A stretch of 64,000 nt of DNA from Zelonia costaricensis (taxonomy: Eukaryota; Euglenozoa; Kinetoplastea; Trypanosomatida; Trypanosomatidae): positions 1 through 64,000 of the forward strand of contig JASAOO010003525.1 in NCBI GenBank assembly GCA_030849075.1. Reading direction: 5' to 3'. The notes beneath the pieces were generated by a model. The model had not been told where the DNA came from and searched no databases. It was given only the letters and a program-made list of their open reading frames with translations. The translations under genes were made by a program, and so were the position numbers. Below, piece after piece: positions 26,701-35,709 of this stretch. Each line of letters starts with the position of its first letter. The first letter of the stretch is position 1.

Positions 26701-29569
26701 GCTGACGTGCCTGCGCGACATCTCTGTCCGGGCTGTCCATCACATGATCAGCACCGCCACCGCCACGCTGCGCTCGCTGTTCATCGCCTTCATCAACCGC
26801 AGCGTTGTCGACGGGTTTGTCGGGGCGCTCGCCCGGTACCGCGTGAGCGACCTGAGCCGCTTCGGCCGCACCGAGCGGGTGGAGCTGCACGCCGCGGTGC
26901 TGTACGAGATCATACTCGGGCAGTGGGAGCGCATGATGAACCTCGTCAGCCACGCGGTGCTGCGACTCAAGGTAGTCATTGGCGAGTCGAGCAGCTCCAC
27001 GACGATCGCGTCGGAGGCGCAGGTGGAGGAGGTCGGGGCGCTGCTCCAGGAGCTGGAGCTGCTCCGCTCGACGTGCCTGCGCTGCTACCTGCACGGCATC
27101 GGCGTGCTCAGTAAGGCGTACCTGACGGCGCTGCCGCTGGTGCAGCGGCAGAGCGACACGACCTCGCTCGACGCGCGTGTGCGCAGTCGCCTCAGCCGTG
27201 AGTCTGTCTCGTCAAACGCGGTGCACAAGTTGCTGAACGTCTTCTCGGTTGTCATGGACCGCTGCGTGCCCTTCTTCACCCGCGACGCCGAAGTCTTCGA
27301 CAGCGTCGACCTCTTCGCTGTCAAGTCGGAGAACCTGCGCGAGGACGACGAGGACGACGAGGGCGGCGCAGGGGGTGGCGGGGGGAGGGGCGGGACGGAC
27401 GCCGGCGGCGGACGGCGGAGCACCGCGCGCGAGGCGGCGGCACGGCGGCGCCGGTTGCTGCGGCGGCGCGCCGGAGAAGAGGGCAGCGCTGGTGGTGGCG
27501 GCGGCTACGGCGAGGACGGGGGCCGCCACGGCCGCAACGGCAACAGCGGTGGGGGTGGGGACTCGAACGGGGCCGGGCCGTGCGACGGCGCTGAGACGAT
27601 GGTGGATCCCGTCTCCGAGCTGGTGGCGCAGTTCCACAGCCGGCTCGTCATGGAGACGCTGCAGGACCACGAGGAGCTCGTGCTTGCCCTCCTCTCGCAC
27701 CTCCTCCTCGCCTTCGTGGATATGCTGCAGCTCAAGGCGCGCACCGCGACCACCGACGTCACCCTCGGGCCGGAGGAGCGGGAGCGCTGTGTGGTGGAGT
27801 GCATGGCCGACACGCTCTGCCTCGCCACGACGCTGACGCCCATCCTGATAGAGCACCTTCTCACGCCGTGCTTCTTCGAGGTGATTGCGCGGCAGCTGCC
27901 GGAGCTGTGCCCCACGCCGGCCGACGTCGCCGCACTGCTGCAGAACCAGCAGCAACAGTACAGCCAGGTGTATCTCTCGGTCGTCGAGGAGCACTGCCAG
28001 CTGGCCGTGGACGCCATGATGAGCACGTACCTCGCCCTCGCCCAGCAGCCCATCACGGACCTCGTGCGTCGGCAGGGATTCGTGCAGCCGCTCTTCGACT
28101 GGCAGCGCGTCTCGCCCCACACGACGGCGGCGGTGCGGCCGTACATTGCGGACGCCATCGCCTGCATCGCCCGCGCGCACGAGGCACTCAACGCGATTCG
28201 CCAGCCCGTGCTCGGCAGTGCCGCGACGCAGCGCCTCGTTGCCCACCTTGTGCGCGTCTTCCTAATCTCCTTTACCAGCGACGTGAACGTGTTCGAGCTC
28301 TCCGCAGAGTGCAGCTTCAGCTTCCTCGTGTACGGCCTGACGCTGATCGAGGCGGAGGCCGCCACGGTGCTGCGCGTCGTGGACGCCGTCGTGGCCCACG
28401 TGCGCGAGAACCCGGCGACAACGGAGCTGCTGCCGGAGCTGGCGGCGGCGCGCGACAGCCTGAGCGCTGTCACCCAGACGCTCGAGGGGTACACGAACGC
28501 CGTGTGCGACGCCCTCGCGACGGCCCGCAGCAGCGAGGGGGGCGGTAGCGGCAGCAGCAGCAGCAGCAGCAGCACTGCCATCGCCTTGAGCATCTTCTCG
28601 CGTGACAAGCGACACGAGCGGCGCGATGGGATGGTGCAGACTGCGATGCGCACTCTCGCGTACATGCTGGAGGCCGTCAACACAGAGCTTGAGGAGTCGT
28701 CCATGTCCAGTGCTGCCCTGCTGCAGCAGCGCAGCGCGGCGGCGGCCAAGGGTGGCGCAGCGGCCGGCTCGCGCAGCGCCGTGGCGGAGCGCATCGTCCA
28801 GCGCATCGAGCGGCGCAAGGAGGGCTACGAGATGCGCCGCGCGCGCGCCGCAGCCGCCGCGCAGGAGGAGAAGCAGCGGCAGGAGGCGGAGGCAAAGCGG
28901 GCAGCGGCACTCGCAAGGCGCGGCAAGCCGCCTGTCCCCGCCCCCGCCCCGGCAGCGCCCGGCGCAGACGCGCGGGACGCGGTGGAGGGCGACGACGGTG
29001 CCGGCGCCGGTGGAAAGCGCCGCGTGCTGCGCCGACGCCCCGAGGCACTCGCTGCACCGCTCGCAGACCCCGCCGATGTGGACGGCGACGCCGGGGACGC
29101 GCTGACGCCGCGGACGGCGCAGGAGAAGGACCGGGCGTCGACGGCGGCAGCCGAGGCCGCCAGCGACGTCTTCCAGCTTGCGCAGGGGCAGCAGCAGAAG
29201 CGCAGGCTGCGGCGCGTTCGCAAGTCGGCTGACGGCGCGGGGGCGGCGGGCGGCGACGCCGGCGTGGCTCCTGCTGCGGCGGTGACGGCCCCGGCGCGGC
29301 CCACGGTCACCCTCGCTTCGGTGCCCCCGTCGGTAGCGGGTGCGGGGGTGCTGACTGGCGGCGTCAGGCCCGGGGCCGGAGGCGGCGACGACGAGGACGG
29401 CGATGGCGCCGCCGCCCCGGCACGCAACCGCGTCTCGCGCCGTGCCCGGCGTCGTCTGGTCAGTGACGATGGCAACGACGCCGGCGGGGGCGCCGCGGAG
29501 GACGACGGTGGTGGCGGCGCGCGGCACGAGCGGCGGGCAAACCGCTTCCGCCGCTCCAACGCACTCTGA
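23765..29569 (+). CDS. SEC5: Sec5-like (EXOC2) exocyst subunit, very long with disordered inserts
   Basis: The protein has 1934 residues, about twice the usual Sec5 length. Residues 1-145 fit the Sec5 N-terminal helical domain. The segment KQLIRDNLAVFINSKDAMNAVY matches the family (K)QLVKENF..F...K..I pattern, then comes VQPITATFLEVQKSRKSQDML and a GVPGAVYDC turn like the family NLPSxI. Sec5 is a core exocyst subunit that tethers secretory vesicles, in trypanosomatids at the flagellar pocket. Large Gly/Ala/Ser-rich and acidic inserts break the helical domain (an Asp/Glu run at about 202-225 and several poly-Gly stretches). The last 250 residues hold a basic Ala/Glu/Arg helix and Arg-rich boxes. 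Vps51 shares a similar N-terminal fold and is the main alternative. ATG 23765 lies 10 bases after a strong acceptor (AG 23753); the frame upstream is UTR. Confidence 0.76.
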   Translation: MEELFGEENEHLRHPPLDVTSRAFQSKKFIQRVLANVSHAFFEGQLVDKVGAAEEDTGAALKQLIRDNLAVFINSKDAMNAVYNSDTELFTGEALDGITDSFKGATTSCESLVQPITATFLEVQKSRKSQDMLDKFFSVLGVPGAVYDCCGAKVAQRRQSAAAAAAAAAAASSSDNDDGKEGKGRRSSSGKADAKARRRVARRRADNEDEDDEEDEEDEEEDEDEGASDDAAVPARARGALENPTGSTDPAELYVLAEGEEVFAWYGTPLVRLKDVEARRHHVEQTSNYEAAVLHLRRAMLYVEETYSLMDGTMLLAGDSGEPASGAAAAGTAGATAAGGGESQTSSGGQGGAASSPAPAASVAAAAGQASGASPSGRSVFAYKFSMALLRAALYLCSQLAEELVYANPADTVLIEDTLSMMMDASIASVKLHHLCGVLQEALGEGDRHGQVLTKLRTQLSSTGPAAGEGGSAAGGRGGAAAADFASASSRGTTRQSGSFDTASPLGGADDHSFGYSPNHSISGGPGPGSASPAPTSGDAGRGRRGVDAYQHPVQFFISIVQRQQKHLFHSSAAALLREASGWLWKAQTDAARGLEERHRQQELQRRLRAAAAGGADVGESGSGALGSSTNATFGRGGLGATSFLSGSIGGDPGFIGNANDSFLQDGSFTWMNPRAGGAALRRRSSAGSPLSRGPGEDDDGGAAGLATSGSGVAGEEGRTPLGAIPDAYVTRVLDAFNTPESPFPTSTELRVGGTDMDTVLAASCLQIRLHSASLLSQLFTRADIESAVMAQASALNSFALRLCAECVGTLEHVVGSYWGGIATTLHAGIFDFAPEPSSALHGILTHLLGSSPAQAAAAADGIGSGGDGLQRSPSAILTGTHSRAPSGANDSERDAGDAETSEGDDGAAAAAATAAAAMDGGAGAEARGRRAGVTAGVADQQPRVRFVPTLPQAFHDAAAASAAAAARRGAPAPPDAPRLTCLRDISVRAVHHMISTATATLRSLFIAFINRSVVDGFVGALARYRVSDLSRFGRTERVELHAAVLYEIILGQWERMMNLVSHAVLRLKVVIGESSSSTTIASEAQVEEVGALLQELELLRSTCLRCYLHGIGVLSKAYLTALPLVQRQSDTTSLDARVRSRLSRESVSSNAVHKLLNVFSVVMDRCVPFFTRDAEVFDSVDLFAVKSENLREDDEDDEGGAGGGGGRGGTDAGGGRRSTAREAAARRRRLLRRRAGEEGSAGGGGGYGEDGGRHGRNGNSGGGGDSNGAGPCDGAETMVDPVSELVAQFHSRLVMETLQDHEELVLALLSHLLLAFVDMLQLKARTATTDVTLGPEERERCVVECMADTLCLATTLTPILIEHLLTPCFFEVIARQLPELCPTPADVAALLQNQQQQYSQVYLSVVEEHCQLAVDAMMSTYLALAQQPITDLVRRQGFVQPLFDWQRVSPHTTAAVRPYIADAIACIARAHEALNAIRQPVLGSAATQRLVAHLVRVFLISFTSDVNVFELSAECSFSFLVYGLTLIEAEAATVLRVVDAVVAHVRENPATTELLPELAAARDSLSAVTQTLEGYTNAVCDALATARSSEGGGSGSSSSSSSTAIALSIFSRDKRHERRDGMVQTAMRTLAYMLEAVNTELEESSMSSAALLQQRSAAAAKGGAAAGSRSAVAERIVQRIERRKEGYEMRRARAAAAAQEEKQRQEAEAKRAAALARRGKPPVPAPAPAAPGADARDAVEGDDGAGAGGKRRVLRRRPEALAAPLADPADVDGDAGDALTPRTAQEKDRASTAAAEAASDVFQLAQGQQQKRRLRRVRKSADGAGAAGGDAGVAPAAAVTAPARPTVTLASVPPSVAGAGVLTGGVRPGAGGGDDEDGDGAAAPARNRVSRRARRRLVSDDGNDAGGGAAEDDGGGGARHERRANRFRRSNAL

Positions 29570-30280
29570 CAGCGCACGCGTGGTGGTTCGCCGGGCAATG
29601 CGGCGCATGCCGTCTGGCTTTGCCGTGTGGCGATGGGTGTGTGTTCATGTGGGCGTGTGCGTGTGTGGAGTGTGCTCGTACACTCATGCCGAATAGAAGA
29701 CTGCGTGCGGTGTCGCTTGACTGAGAACCTGCCTAGGGGCTCTGCACGCATCAAGCTCGCTCCGCAGCAGCGACGTGCGACGGCAGAGATGCGCGCAACG
29801 CAGCAACACGAATGCGCACACGCAAGCGTCGCAGCGCAGCGCGTGTGGGCAGCGTGAGAACACGCACGCAAGGGAGGCCGTTGCGGCGGATCGCGCCCCT
29901 GCACCCCATTACCGGACTCCCGCGCCGTAGCTGTGGTGCGGGTGTGAGATGTGCGGAAGCAACGAAGGCGGAGCAGCTCTCGGACCTTGTGCAGCCAACG
30001 GCATCGACCCATTAATGCGCTGCTTCACCTGCTCGTGCCGCTCGCGCAGTCCCCCCCCCGGCGTGTGCCCACACCCACATACCAACACCCACGCCCACAC
30101 CTCCCTCCTTCTCCCCCCCCCCCAACCCCCGCTTCCACTCTGTCGGTGGTTGTCCCACGCCACCCGCCCCGTCCCTACACCAACAGGATCTCGCACGCAT
30201 AACAACTTCGTTACCGCATCACCCCACTCACCCACCTCCACCCAAGCCCCGCATCAGCCCGTGACCCTGCGCTGCCCGTC
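29570..30280. other. intergenic region
   Basis: Non-coding, with a short GT-rich stretch near 29637-29672 and C runs at 30050-30060 and 30113-30125. The likely splice acceptor for the HIT gene is AG 30185-30186 after a C/T-rich stretch. No ATG lies between that site and 30281. Confidence 0.6.
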
Positions 30281-30706
30281 ATGGCGTCCAGCTGCATCTT
30301 CTGCAAGATCGTCGCGGGCGAGATACCGTGCGCCAAGGTGGCCGAGACGGCCAAGGCCTTCGCCTTCATGGACATCGGCCCCCTCGCACGCGGGCACATG
30401 CTCGTCATCCCGAAGCAGCACGCCGCGTGCATGCACGAGCTGGACCTGGAGAGCGCCGCCGACGTGGGCGTGCTCATCGCGAAGGCGAGCCGCGCCGTGG
30501 CCGGCCCGGATGGCGCGACGCAGTACAACGTGCTCCAGAACAACGGGCGGCTGGCGCATCAGGAGGTGCCGCACATCCACTTCCACATCATCCCCAAGCG
30601 GGACGAGGTGACAGGGCTGAAGATCGGGTGGGACACGATCAAGGTCGCCTCGGACGACATCGCTGCCGATGCGAAGCGCTACAGCGAGGTCATCGAGAAG
30701 ATCTAG
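30281..30706 (+). CDS. HIT-family nucleotide hydrolase (HINT-like)
   Basis: The protein has 141 residues, a single HIT domain. It opens with CIFCKIVAGEIP, a segment typical of the HINT branch, and contains AFAFMDIGPLARGHMLVIPK. The histidine triad HIHFHII has its histidines at residues 98, 100 and 102; the middle one of the HxHxH motif is the expected nucleophile. HINT proteins hydrolyse adenosine 5'-phosphoramidates and release AMP from lysyl-AMP-type adducts. No targeting signal is seen, so it is probably cytosolic. ATG 30281 is the first after the acceptor at 30185. Confidence 0.95.
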   Translation: MASSCIFCKIVAGEIPCAKVAETAKAFAFMDIGPLARGHMLVIPKQHAACMHELDLESAADVGVLIAKASRAVAGPDGATQYNVLQNNGRLAHQEVPHIHFHIIPKRDEVTGLKIGWDTIKVASDDIAADAKRYSEVIEKI

Positions 30707-30827
30707 TAGCCGCGGTTGGCAGGGCACCCGGACTTGTTCAGCAAGAGGGCGGGGAGACGTGCGAGCTGGCGTCAGTAAGCGTGACACGCGCACGTGGTTG
30801 CGTCTCGACCTCCGCCGCCTCTGTCCA

Positions 30828-30859
<32 letters not shown>

Positions 30860-31673
30860 ACGTGGTGTGTGCCCGCGTGCCCAGTTGCTTGTGTGTTCCC
30901 TCTTTTGGATTCATCCTAGGCCTACGCCCCCCTCTCTTTCACGTTTCTCCTCCCTTGCTTTGCTATCGAACGCGTGGCAGGGCGGCATCCGCCATGGCGT
31001 GTGCGGCGCCGCGTGGGTGAGCGGGACCTGCACGACGCGAGTACATGTGCGTGTGTGCGCAGTTGCAGTCGACACACACACATACACGCACACAAATCCT
31101 CATCGAAGAGAAGGATAGAGAGCGCTACCGGCGGTTGGGAGGCCCCGCTGCGAGTGCACAGCACTTCGTGCGCCGCCCCTTTGCGTCTCGCCGCCCCTCC
31201 GCGCTGCCCGACTGAGTCGTTGCAGGCGTGAAGTCGCGACAAGCGGCGTGGAGGGGAGAAGAGGACGGAAGGACGAGGGAGGCGCACACGTCCGTTTCGG
31301 TCCCCTGCGAGGCGTACCTCAGCTTGTTTCCCCACCCCCATTCCATCCCCCGCCTCAGGTCGGCACCTCCCGCCACAGCATTTGCGTGAAGCCGAAAACC
31401 GATCGCTGCTCGAACGGCGACCTCCTCCAGCCGCCCCGCCACTTCCCTCTCTACTGCCATCGGGCTCTCCTCCCTCCCCCTTCCCCTCACCCCAACTGCA
31501 CACCTTCACGCTCCTCTGATCAGTGCACTACCGCCCTCCTTGCAGCGCTCTCAGCGTCATCGTCGACACAGCCCCGCCCACTCCCTACCCCCACCCCCTC
31601 CACCCTCACACGCACTGCCCATACGCGCCGCCGCCCCCTCCCTCCCCCCCTCCTCCACTCACCCCAACTCGCC
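30707..31673. other. intergenic region
   Basis: Non-coding. A (GT)n tract at 30829-30859 lies 120 bases after the HIT stop, and a CA-rich tract lies at 31071-31095. C/T-rich sequence from 31420 leads to AG 31544-31545 (TTGCAG), a likely acceptor for the next gene. Confidence 0.6.
30829..30859. repeat. (GT)n dinucleotide tract
   Basis: About 15 GT units in the probable 3' UTR of the HIT gene. Confidence 0.95.
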
Positions 31674-32192
31674 ATGGCGCCCAAGCCGCAGAGTGACGAG
31701 GCGCTCCTCGACGCCCGCATCAACGCGAACCGCCTCGAGTATCCCGAGCAGTCCCTCATCCTCGTCGCCCTCATCGCGTCCTTCCAGCCTGTGTACTTCT
31801 CGCACGCCATCAACGGCCTGGACTGGCGCAGCCTGCCCAACCTCATCCTCTACGTCGCCATCACGGGCTGCACGACGTACATGCTGTGCCAGGCGTATGT
31901 GGTGATGGTGCAGAGCGAGTTCTGGGGCCGCCAGCGTCACTTCGCGGAGGTCTCGGACGAGAAGGCCAAGGCGCTGCGCCGCCTGCGCCTGCAGGTCGCT
32001 GTCGGGTACAGCCTGTTCTTCCTGAACAGCGTCTTCTTCGTCGTGAGCACGTGCCTGATGGCCTACATATTCCGCCACAGCGACCCGCGTGCCAGCTACA
32101 TTCTCTCCCCCACCCTCACGGCCGCGCTGCTGTGGCTGATCGCGCAGAAGAACGAGGAGAGCCGCCAGCGCCGCATGCGCCAGCACAAGTAA
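31674..32192 (+). CDS. Translocon-associated protein subunit gamma (TRAP-gamma/SSR3-like)
   Basis: The protein has 172 residues and four hydrophobic segments, at about 27-46, 57-78, 103-125 and 135-152. It begins MAPKPQSDEALL, like the MAPK...SEEDLL start of animal SSR3. It has a charged cytosolic loop (RQRHFAEVSDEKAKALRR) between the second and third segments and the pattern HSDPRASYILS before the last one, which matches NFNPTVNYILS of the family. TRAP-gamma anchors the TRAP complex to the ribosome and Sec61 at the ER membrane and helps some signal sequences insert. The C-terminus is basic. No alternative family fits the four-helix layout as well. Confidence 0.85.
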   Translation: MAPKPQSDEALLDARINANRLEYPEQSLILVALIASFQPVYFSHAINGLDWRSLPNLILYVAITGCTTYMLCQAYVVMVQSEFWGRQRHFAEVSDEKAKALRRLRLQVAVGYSLFFLNSVFFVVSTCLMAYIFRHSDPRASYILSPTLTAALLWLIAQKNEESRQRRMRQHK

Positions 32193-32702
32193 AAGAGGGC
32201 TTTTGTAGCCCCCTGGAGTGGGTGCGTGTGTGTGTGTGTGTGTGTGTGAGAAGGGCGAAGGGGGAAGCGTGCGGTGCCATCGCGTTGGATGCGAGCCAGC
32301 GCGCGTGTGCGTGCATGTGTGTGGGTGTGCAAAGGAGTGCGAGGGCTCTCCCATTCCGTCCCTTCCGCCTCCGTGATACAGGTTTCGCTGGGCTCTTCAC
32401 TAATATCGAACCTGCAATCCAGTGCGTTGCGTGTGCGTATGCGTGTGCGTGTGCACGTGCGGTCTGACGGAGATCGCGTCGGGTCGACGTGGAGCACGAT
32501 CCCTTCTTCTTCGCTCTCCCCCTCTCTCGCTGGCCGAAACAGCCCAAGTCGCCATGTGACGTCGTGCTGCCGGTGCCTGCGCTTCAGGCGCCTGTGGGGC
32601 TCCGCCTCCCGTGCATCCGTGCGTTTGCGTGTGTGCGTGTGTCGTGGCAATGCCCCTCCGTTGTAGCTCTCCTCCACTGTGTTCTCTTCGATTGTTAATT
32701 AT

Positions 32703-32731
32703 GGTTGCGTGTGTGTCTGTGTGTGTCGTGT

Positions 32732-32769
<38 letters not shown>
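32703..32769. repeat. long interrupted (GT)n tract
   Basis: A 67-base GT-rich tract with CT and CG interruptions, ending in about 16 uninterrupted units. Confidence 0.9.
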
Positions 32770-32770
<1 letters not shown>

Positions 32771-33416
32771 GTGTCGAGCGCTTGTCGCGTGTGTCTCTCG
32801 GTGAAGCTCTTTGGTGCGTCAAGGCGGTGCACGTACGCGTGTGTGCGCTGCATAGGTTGTGCTAAGTCAGCGACTTCATTGTCTCTTTCGCAGGACGGAG
32901 TGCTTAATTTCGCTGCATCGTAAAGGAGCTCCGTTTCCGCGTCTGCCGGAGGTCGGGCGTCGAGGCGAGTGCGATGACGGAGGACGGGCTGCTGAAGTGC
33001 CGCACAAGCGCGTTGGGTGCGCACGGCTGCGGGGTGAAGGAAGCGGAACTGACGTTTTGCTTGTCCTCTCTGTTGGCGCGACGCAGGACGCACTGTTGCA
33101 CCCCCCTCCCCCCTTCGCTCTCCCCGCGTCGTCACGGAGCCTGGAGCTCGGCGACCGCGGCGCATGCGCCTGGTGTGACTGCGTGTACATGGCGCTGCTG
33201 GGGTGCCCATAACCCCCGCTGTCCCCTCTGCATCGGCCTACCCATCCACTCCTCCTCGTCTCCCCACACATCCCCCACCGCCTCTTCACCGCCTGCAGTC
33301 CTCGTCACGGACTTCTGGGCTTCTCTTCCCACTGCACCGCACGCACCCACTGCCGCACCACCACCCCACGTACCTGGACCCGCTCCTGCCCCAACACGTG
33401 CGGCACCCACCCACCT

Positions 33417-33448
33417 ACAAAACACAAACACAAACACAGAGACACACC
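33417..33448. repeat. ACAAAC/CA-rich tract
   Basis: A purine-A/C alternating tract directly before the VIT/vWA start codon, with repeats of ACAAAC followed by ACACA; probably in the 5' leader. Confidence 0.8.
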
Positions 33449-33477
33449 ACGTCCGGCCACGCCGACCAAGCGCGCCC

Positions 33478-35709
33478 ATGGAGGACAGTGCGGCGGCATT
33501 CCACAACTTCCCGTCGGAGGAGCGCGGCATCCTGCTGGTCAGCAGCTTCAAGCCGCTCTCCCTCCACGCGGCCGACGTGCAGGTGCGCCTCACCGGCTAC
33601 GCCGCCACCGTCACTCTCTCCCTCGAGTACGTGAATGAATCGAACAAACTCGTGCGCGCCATCGCGGCGTACCCGGCCCCGGCCCCGTACCAGCTGCAGC
33701 GCACCACCCTGCGCGGCCCCATCCGCAGTCTCACCGCCGGCGTGTACGAGTCGGCAAGGCTGCTCAAGGCCGTGGAGGCGGGCAGCGCCCTCAGCACGAA
33801 GCCGCTGGTCGACACGCCCGTCATCGCGGTCGCGACGCAGGCCGTGCCGTGGGAGGTCAACCCCGGCGAGTCGATCCTCATGCAGGCGGTGTACCACGTC
33901 CCCATCCCTGCAGCGCACCGCACCGGTGAAATCGAGTTCGCGCTGCCCGCAGACCTGATCCCAGCGGTGCAGCGCCCGGTGGACGTGCAGCGGCACTACA
34001 TGACCTTCCTCGACGCCCGCAGCCGGCTGCGCCACCTCACGCAGGCGGGCGGCAGCGTGCGCGTCTGCGTAGTGGCCCAGCTCTTCCTCCCGCTCCGCGG
34101 CGTGGTGACGCTGGAGAAGGGCGCCGCGGCGGTGGCAGATGTGGACGGCAGCGGCGCCAACGTGCAGGTGCAGTACAGCAGCGACGCGCACTTCACCCTC
34201 ACCTACCAGGACGACCTGCCTGTCAAGTCGTACATGCAGCAGGCGCTGCGGCTGCGGGCCCCGGTGGCCGAGACGGCCGAGCCCGTGCGGCTGCACACCG
34301 TCGCCGCACCCACGCACGGCACCGCGGCGGCGGAGGGAGGCGCGGCGTCCGACAGCGCTGCCGCAGTGGCCGCGGCGATGGCGGTGACGATCGCGCCGGT
34401 GCTCGGCAGCTGCCCGAGCAACGCGGAGGTGATCTTCGTTATGGACGTGCACAGCGCTGCGCAGGCCGCGGAGGCCGCAGAGGCGATTATGGGGGCTGTC
34501 GAGTCCCTCCAAGGCACGGCCAACCGCGTCAATGTTATTGTTTGCCGCGACGCGCATCATGGCGGGCCCGTGGCGCTGCTGCCGGAGGGCGCCGTGCCGG
34601 CGACGGAGGTGCCGTATGACGCGATGCTCGCCTTTATGAAGGAAGAGGGCGTGCAGTCGCGTGTGGGCCCCGCACACCCCCGTGCCAGCACCCCCGTCAG
34701 CCTCCACTCCCCGCAGCTGCCCAGCGTGTTGCACGACGCCGTGGCCGGTCGCGGCGTCACCACCGCCGTGCCGCAGGGGTACGTGCGCAACGTCGTGGTG
34801 GTCTCCGACGGCGGCAGTCAGGCAACGGACGCGGCGGCGGTCGCGATGGTGTGCGACGCGGCCTCGAACAGCCGCGCGTGCCGCGTCCACGCGGTGGCGC
34901 TGGCGTCAAGCGCTGACCGGGCCGTGCTGGAGACGCTCGCGCAGACCGCCGGCGGCCGCTTCGCCTCCGCGGCCCGTGCGCCAGGGGCGGAGGAGACCGG
35001 CGGTGAGGTGGACGACGCGATTGCGGCGGTGCTGGAGGCCGCGGCGGTGCCGTGCCTCGTGGATCTGCGCACGAACTGGGACGTCACGCCCGCAGACGGG
35101 GGCACCGACGCCGCGGCAGCACCCGTACCGTCCTCCTCCTCGTCATCCTCTGCGCTGCGCATGGCGGCGAACATGGACGGCAGCGGCATCGCCTGCATCC
35201 CGCAAGGCACGCAGCGCCTTGTATACGGCGTCTTCACGACAGCCCCGGCGCAGGTCGCGCTGCACCTCTGCGGACGGGTGGGGGAGCGGATAGTCGAGTA
35301 CACCGCCAGCACCGGCATCGCCCCCGCACAGGCCGCAGACGACGAGGCGCCTGACGCCGCGGCAGCAGCATCAGCTGCAGGTGGTGCTGGTAGTCGCGCG
35401 TCTGCGCCGCCGCCGCTCGTCACGGCAGCAGCTGCGGCTCGCATTGGATTCCTCACGCACGGCCTGCGCGCGACTACGGAGGCCGAGACGAAGGAGGTGA
35501 CGGCGCTGTCGCAGGGGTACGCGGTGCCCTCGCCCTTCACGCTGCTGACGGATGGCCAGTGCACTGGGCCCGGCGGCGAGCACAAGCCCGGCGGCATCGT
35601 GCGCACGCCGTCGATGCAGACGGCCGTGCAAGTTGACGTCGCCCTGCGCACCCGCCGCACGGCACTGCACGCGGCCGCCGCGCTGCAGAGCGCCACGCAT
35701 GCCGCGTAA
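33478..35709 (+). CDS. VIT and von Willebrand factor A domain protein
   Basis: The protein has 743 residues. The N-terminal 150 residues fit a VIT (vault protein inter-alpha-trypsin) domain: VQVRLTGYAATVTLSLEYVN, conserved EYVN-type strand, then VNPGESILMQAVYHV. A vWA-like fold follows at about 310-520, starting VIFVMD. The metal-binding MIDAS motif DxSxS is degenerate: D323-V-H-S-A, with His325 and Ala327 in the two Ser positions, so metal-dependent ligand binding is doubtful. A second hallmark strand (VVVVSDGG) is kept. Similar VIT-vWA proteins without signal peptides (VWA5A type) are intracellular with poorly known roles, perhaps protein-protein scaffolds. The C-terminal third is Ala-rich. 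ATG 33478 was chosen because it follows the acceptor at 33297; the open frame upstream to 32974 is UTR. Confidence 0.86.
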   Translation: MEDSAAAFHNFPSEERGILLVSSFKPLSLHAADVQVRLTGYAATVTLSLEYVNESNKLVRAIAAYPAPAPYQLQRTTLRGPIRSLTAGVYESARLLKAVEAGSALSTKPLVDTPVIAVATQAVPWEVNPGESILMQAVYHVPIPAAHRTGEIEFALPADLIPAVQRPVDVQRHYMTFLDARSRLRHLTQAGGSVRVCVVAQLFLPLRGVVTLEKGAAAVADVDGSGANVQVQYSSDAHFTLTYQDDLPVKSYMQQALRLRAPVAETAEPVRLHTVAAPTHGTAAAEGGAASDSAAAVAAAMAVTIAPVLGSCPSNAEVIFVMDVHSAAQAAEAAEAIMGAVESLQGTANRVNVIVCRDAHHGGPVALLPEGAVPATEVPYDAMLAFMKEEGVQSRVGPAHPRASTPVSLHSPQLPSVLHDAVAGRGVTTAVPQGYVRNVVVVSDGGSQATDAAAVAMVCDAASNSRACRVHAVALASSADRAVLETLAQTAGGRFASAARAPGAEETGGEVDDAIAAVLEAAAVPCLVDLRTNWDVTPADGGTDAAAAPVPSSSSSSSALRMAANMDGSGIACIPQGTQRLVYGVFTTAPAQVALHLCGRVGERIVEYTASTGIAPAQAADDEAPDAAAAASAAGGAGSRASAPPPLVTAAAAARIGFLTHGLRATTEAETKEVTALSQGYAVPSPFTLLTDGQCTGPGGEHKPGGIVRTPSMQTAVQVDVALRTRRTALHAAAALQSATHAA

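Larger units (their letters stand above)
32193..33477. other. intergenic region
   Basis: Non-coding. (GT)n tracts lie at 32225-32249, 33 bases after the TRAP-gamma stop, and at 32703-32769. A C/T-rich block at 33240-33296 ends at AG 33297-33298 (CTGCAG), the likely acceptor for the VIT/vWA gene. An ACAAAC-rich tract at 33417-33448 lies in the probable leader. Confidence 0.65.
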
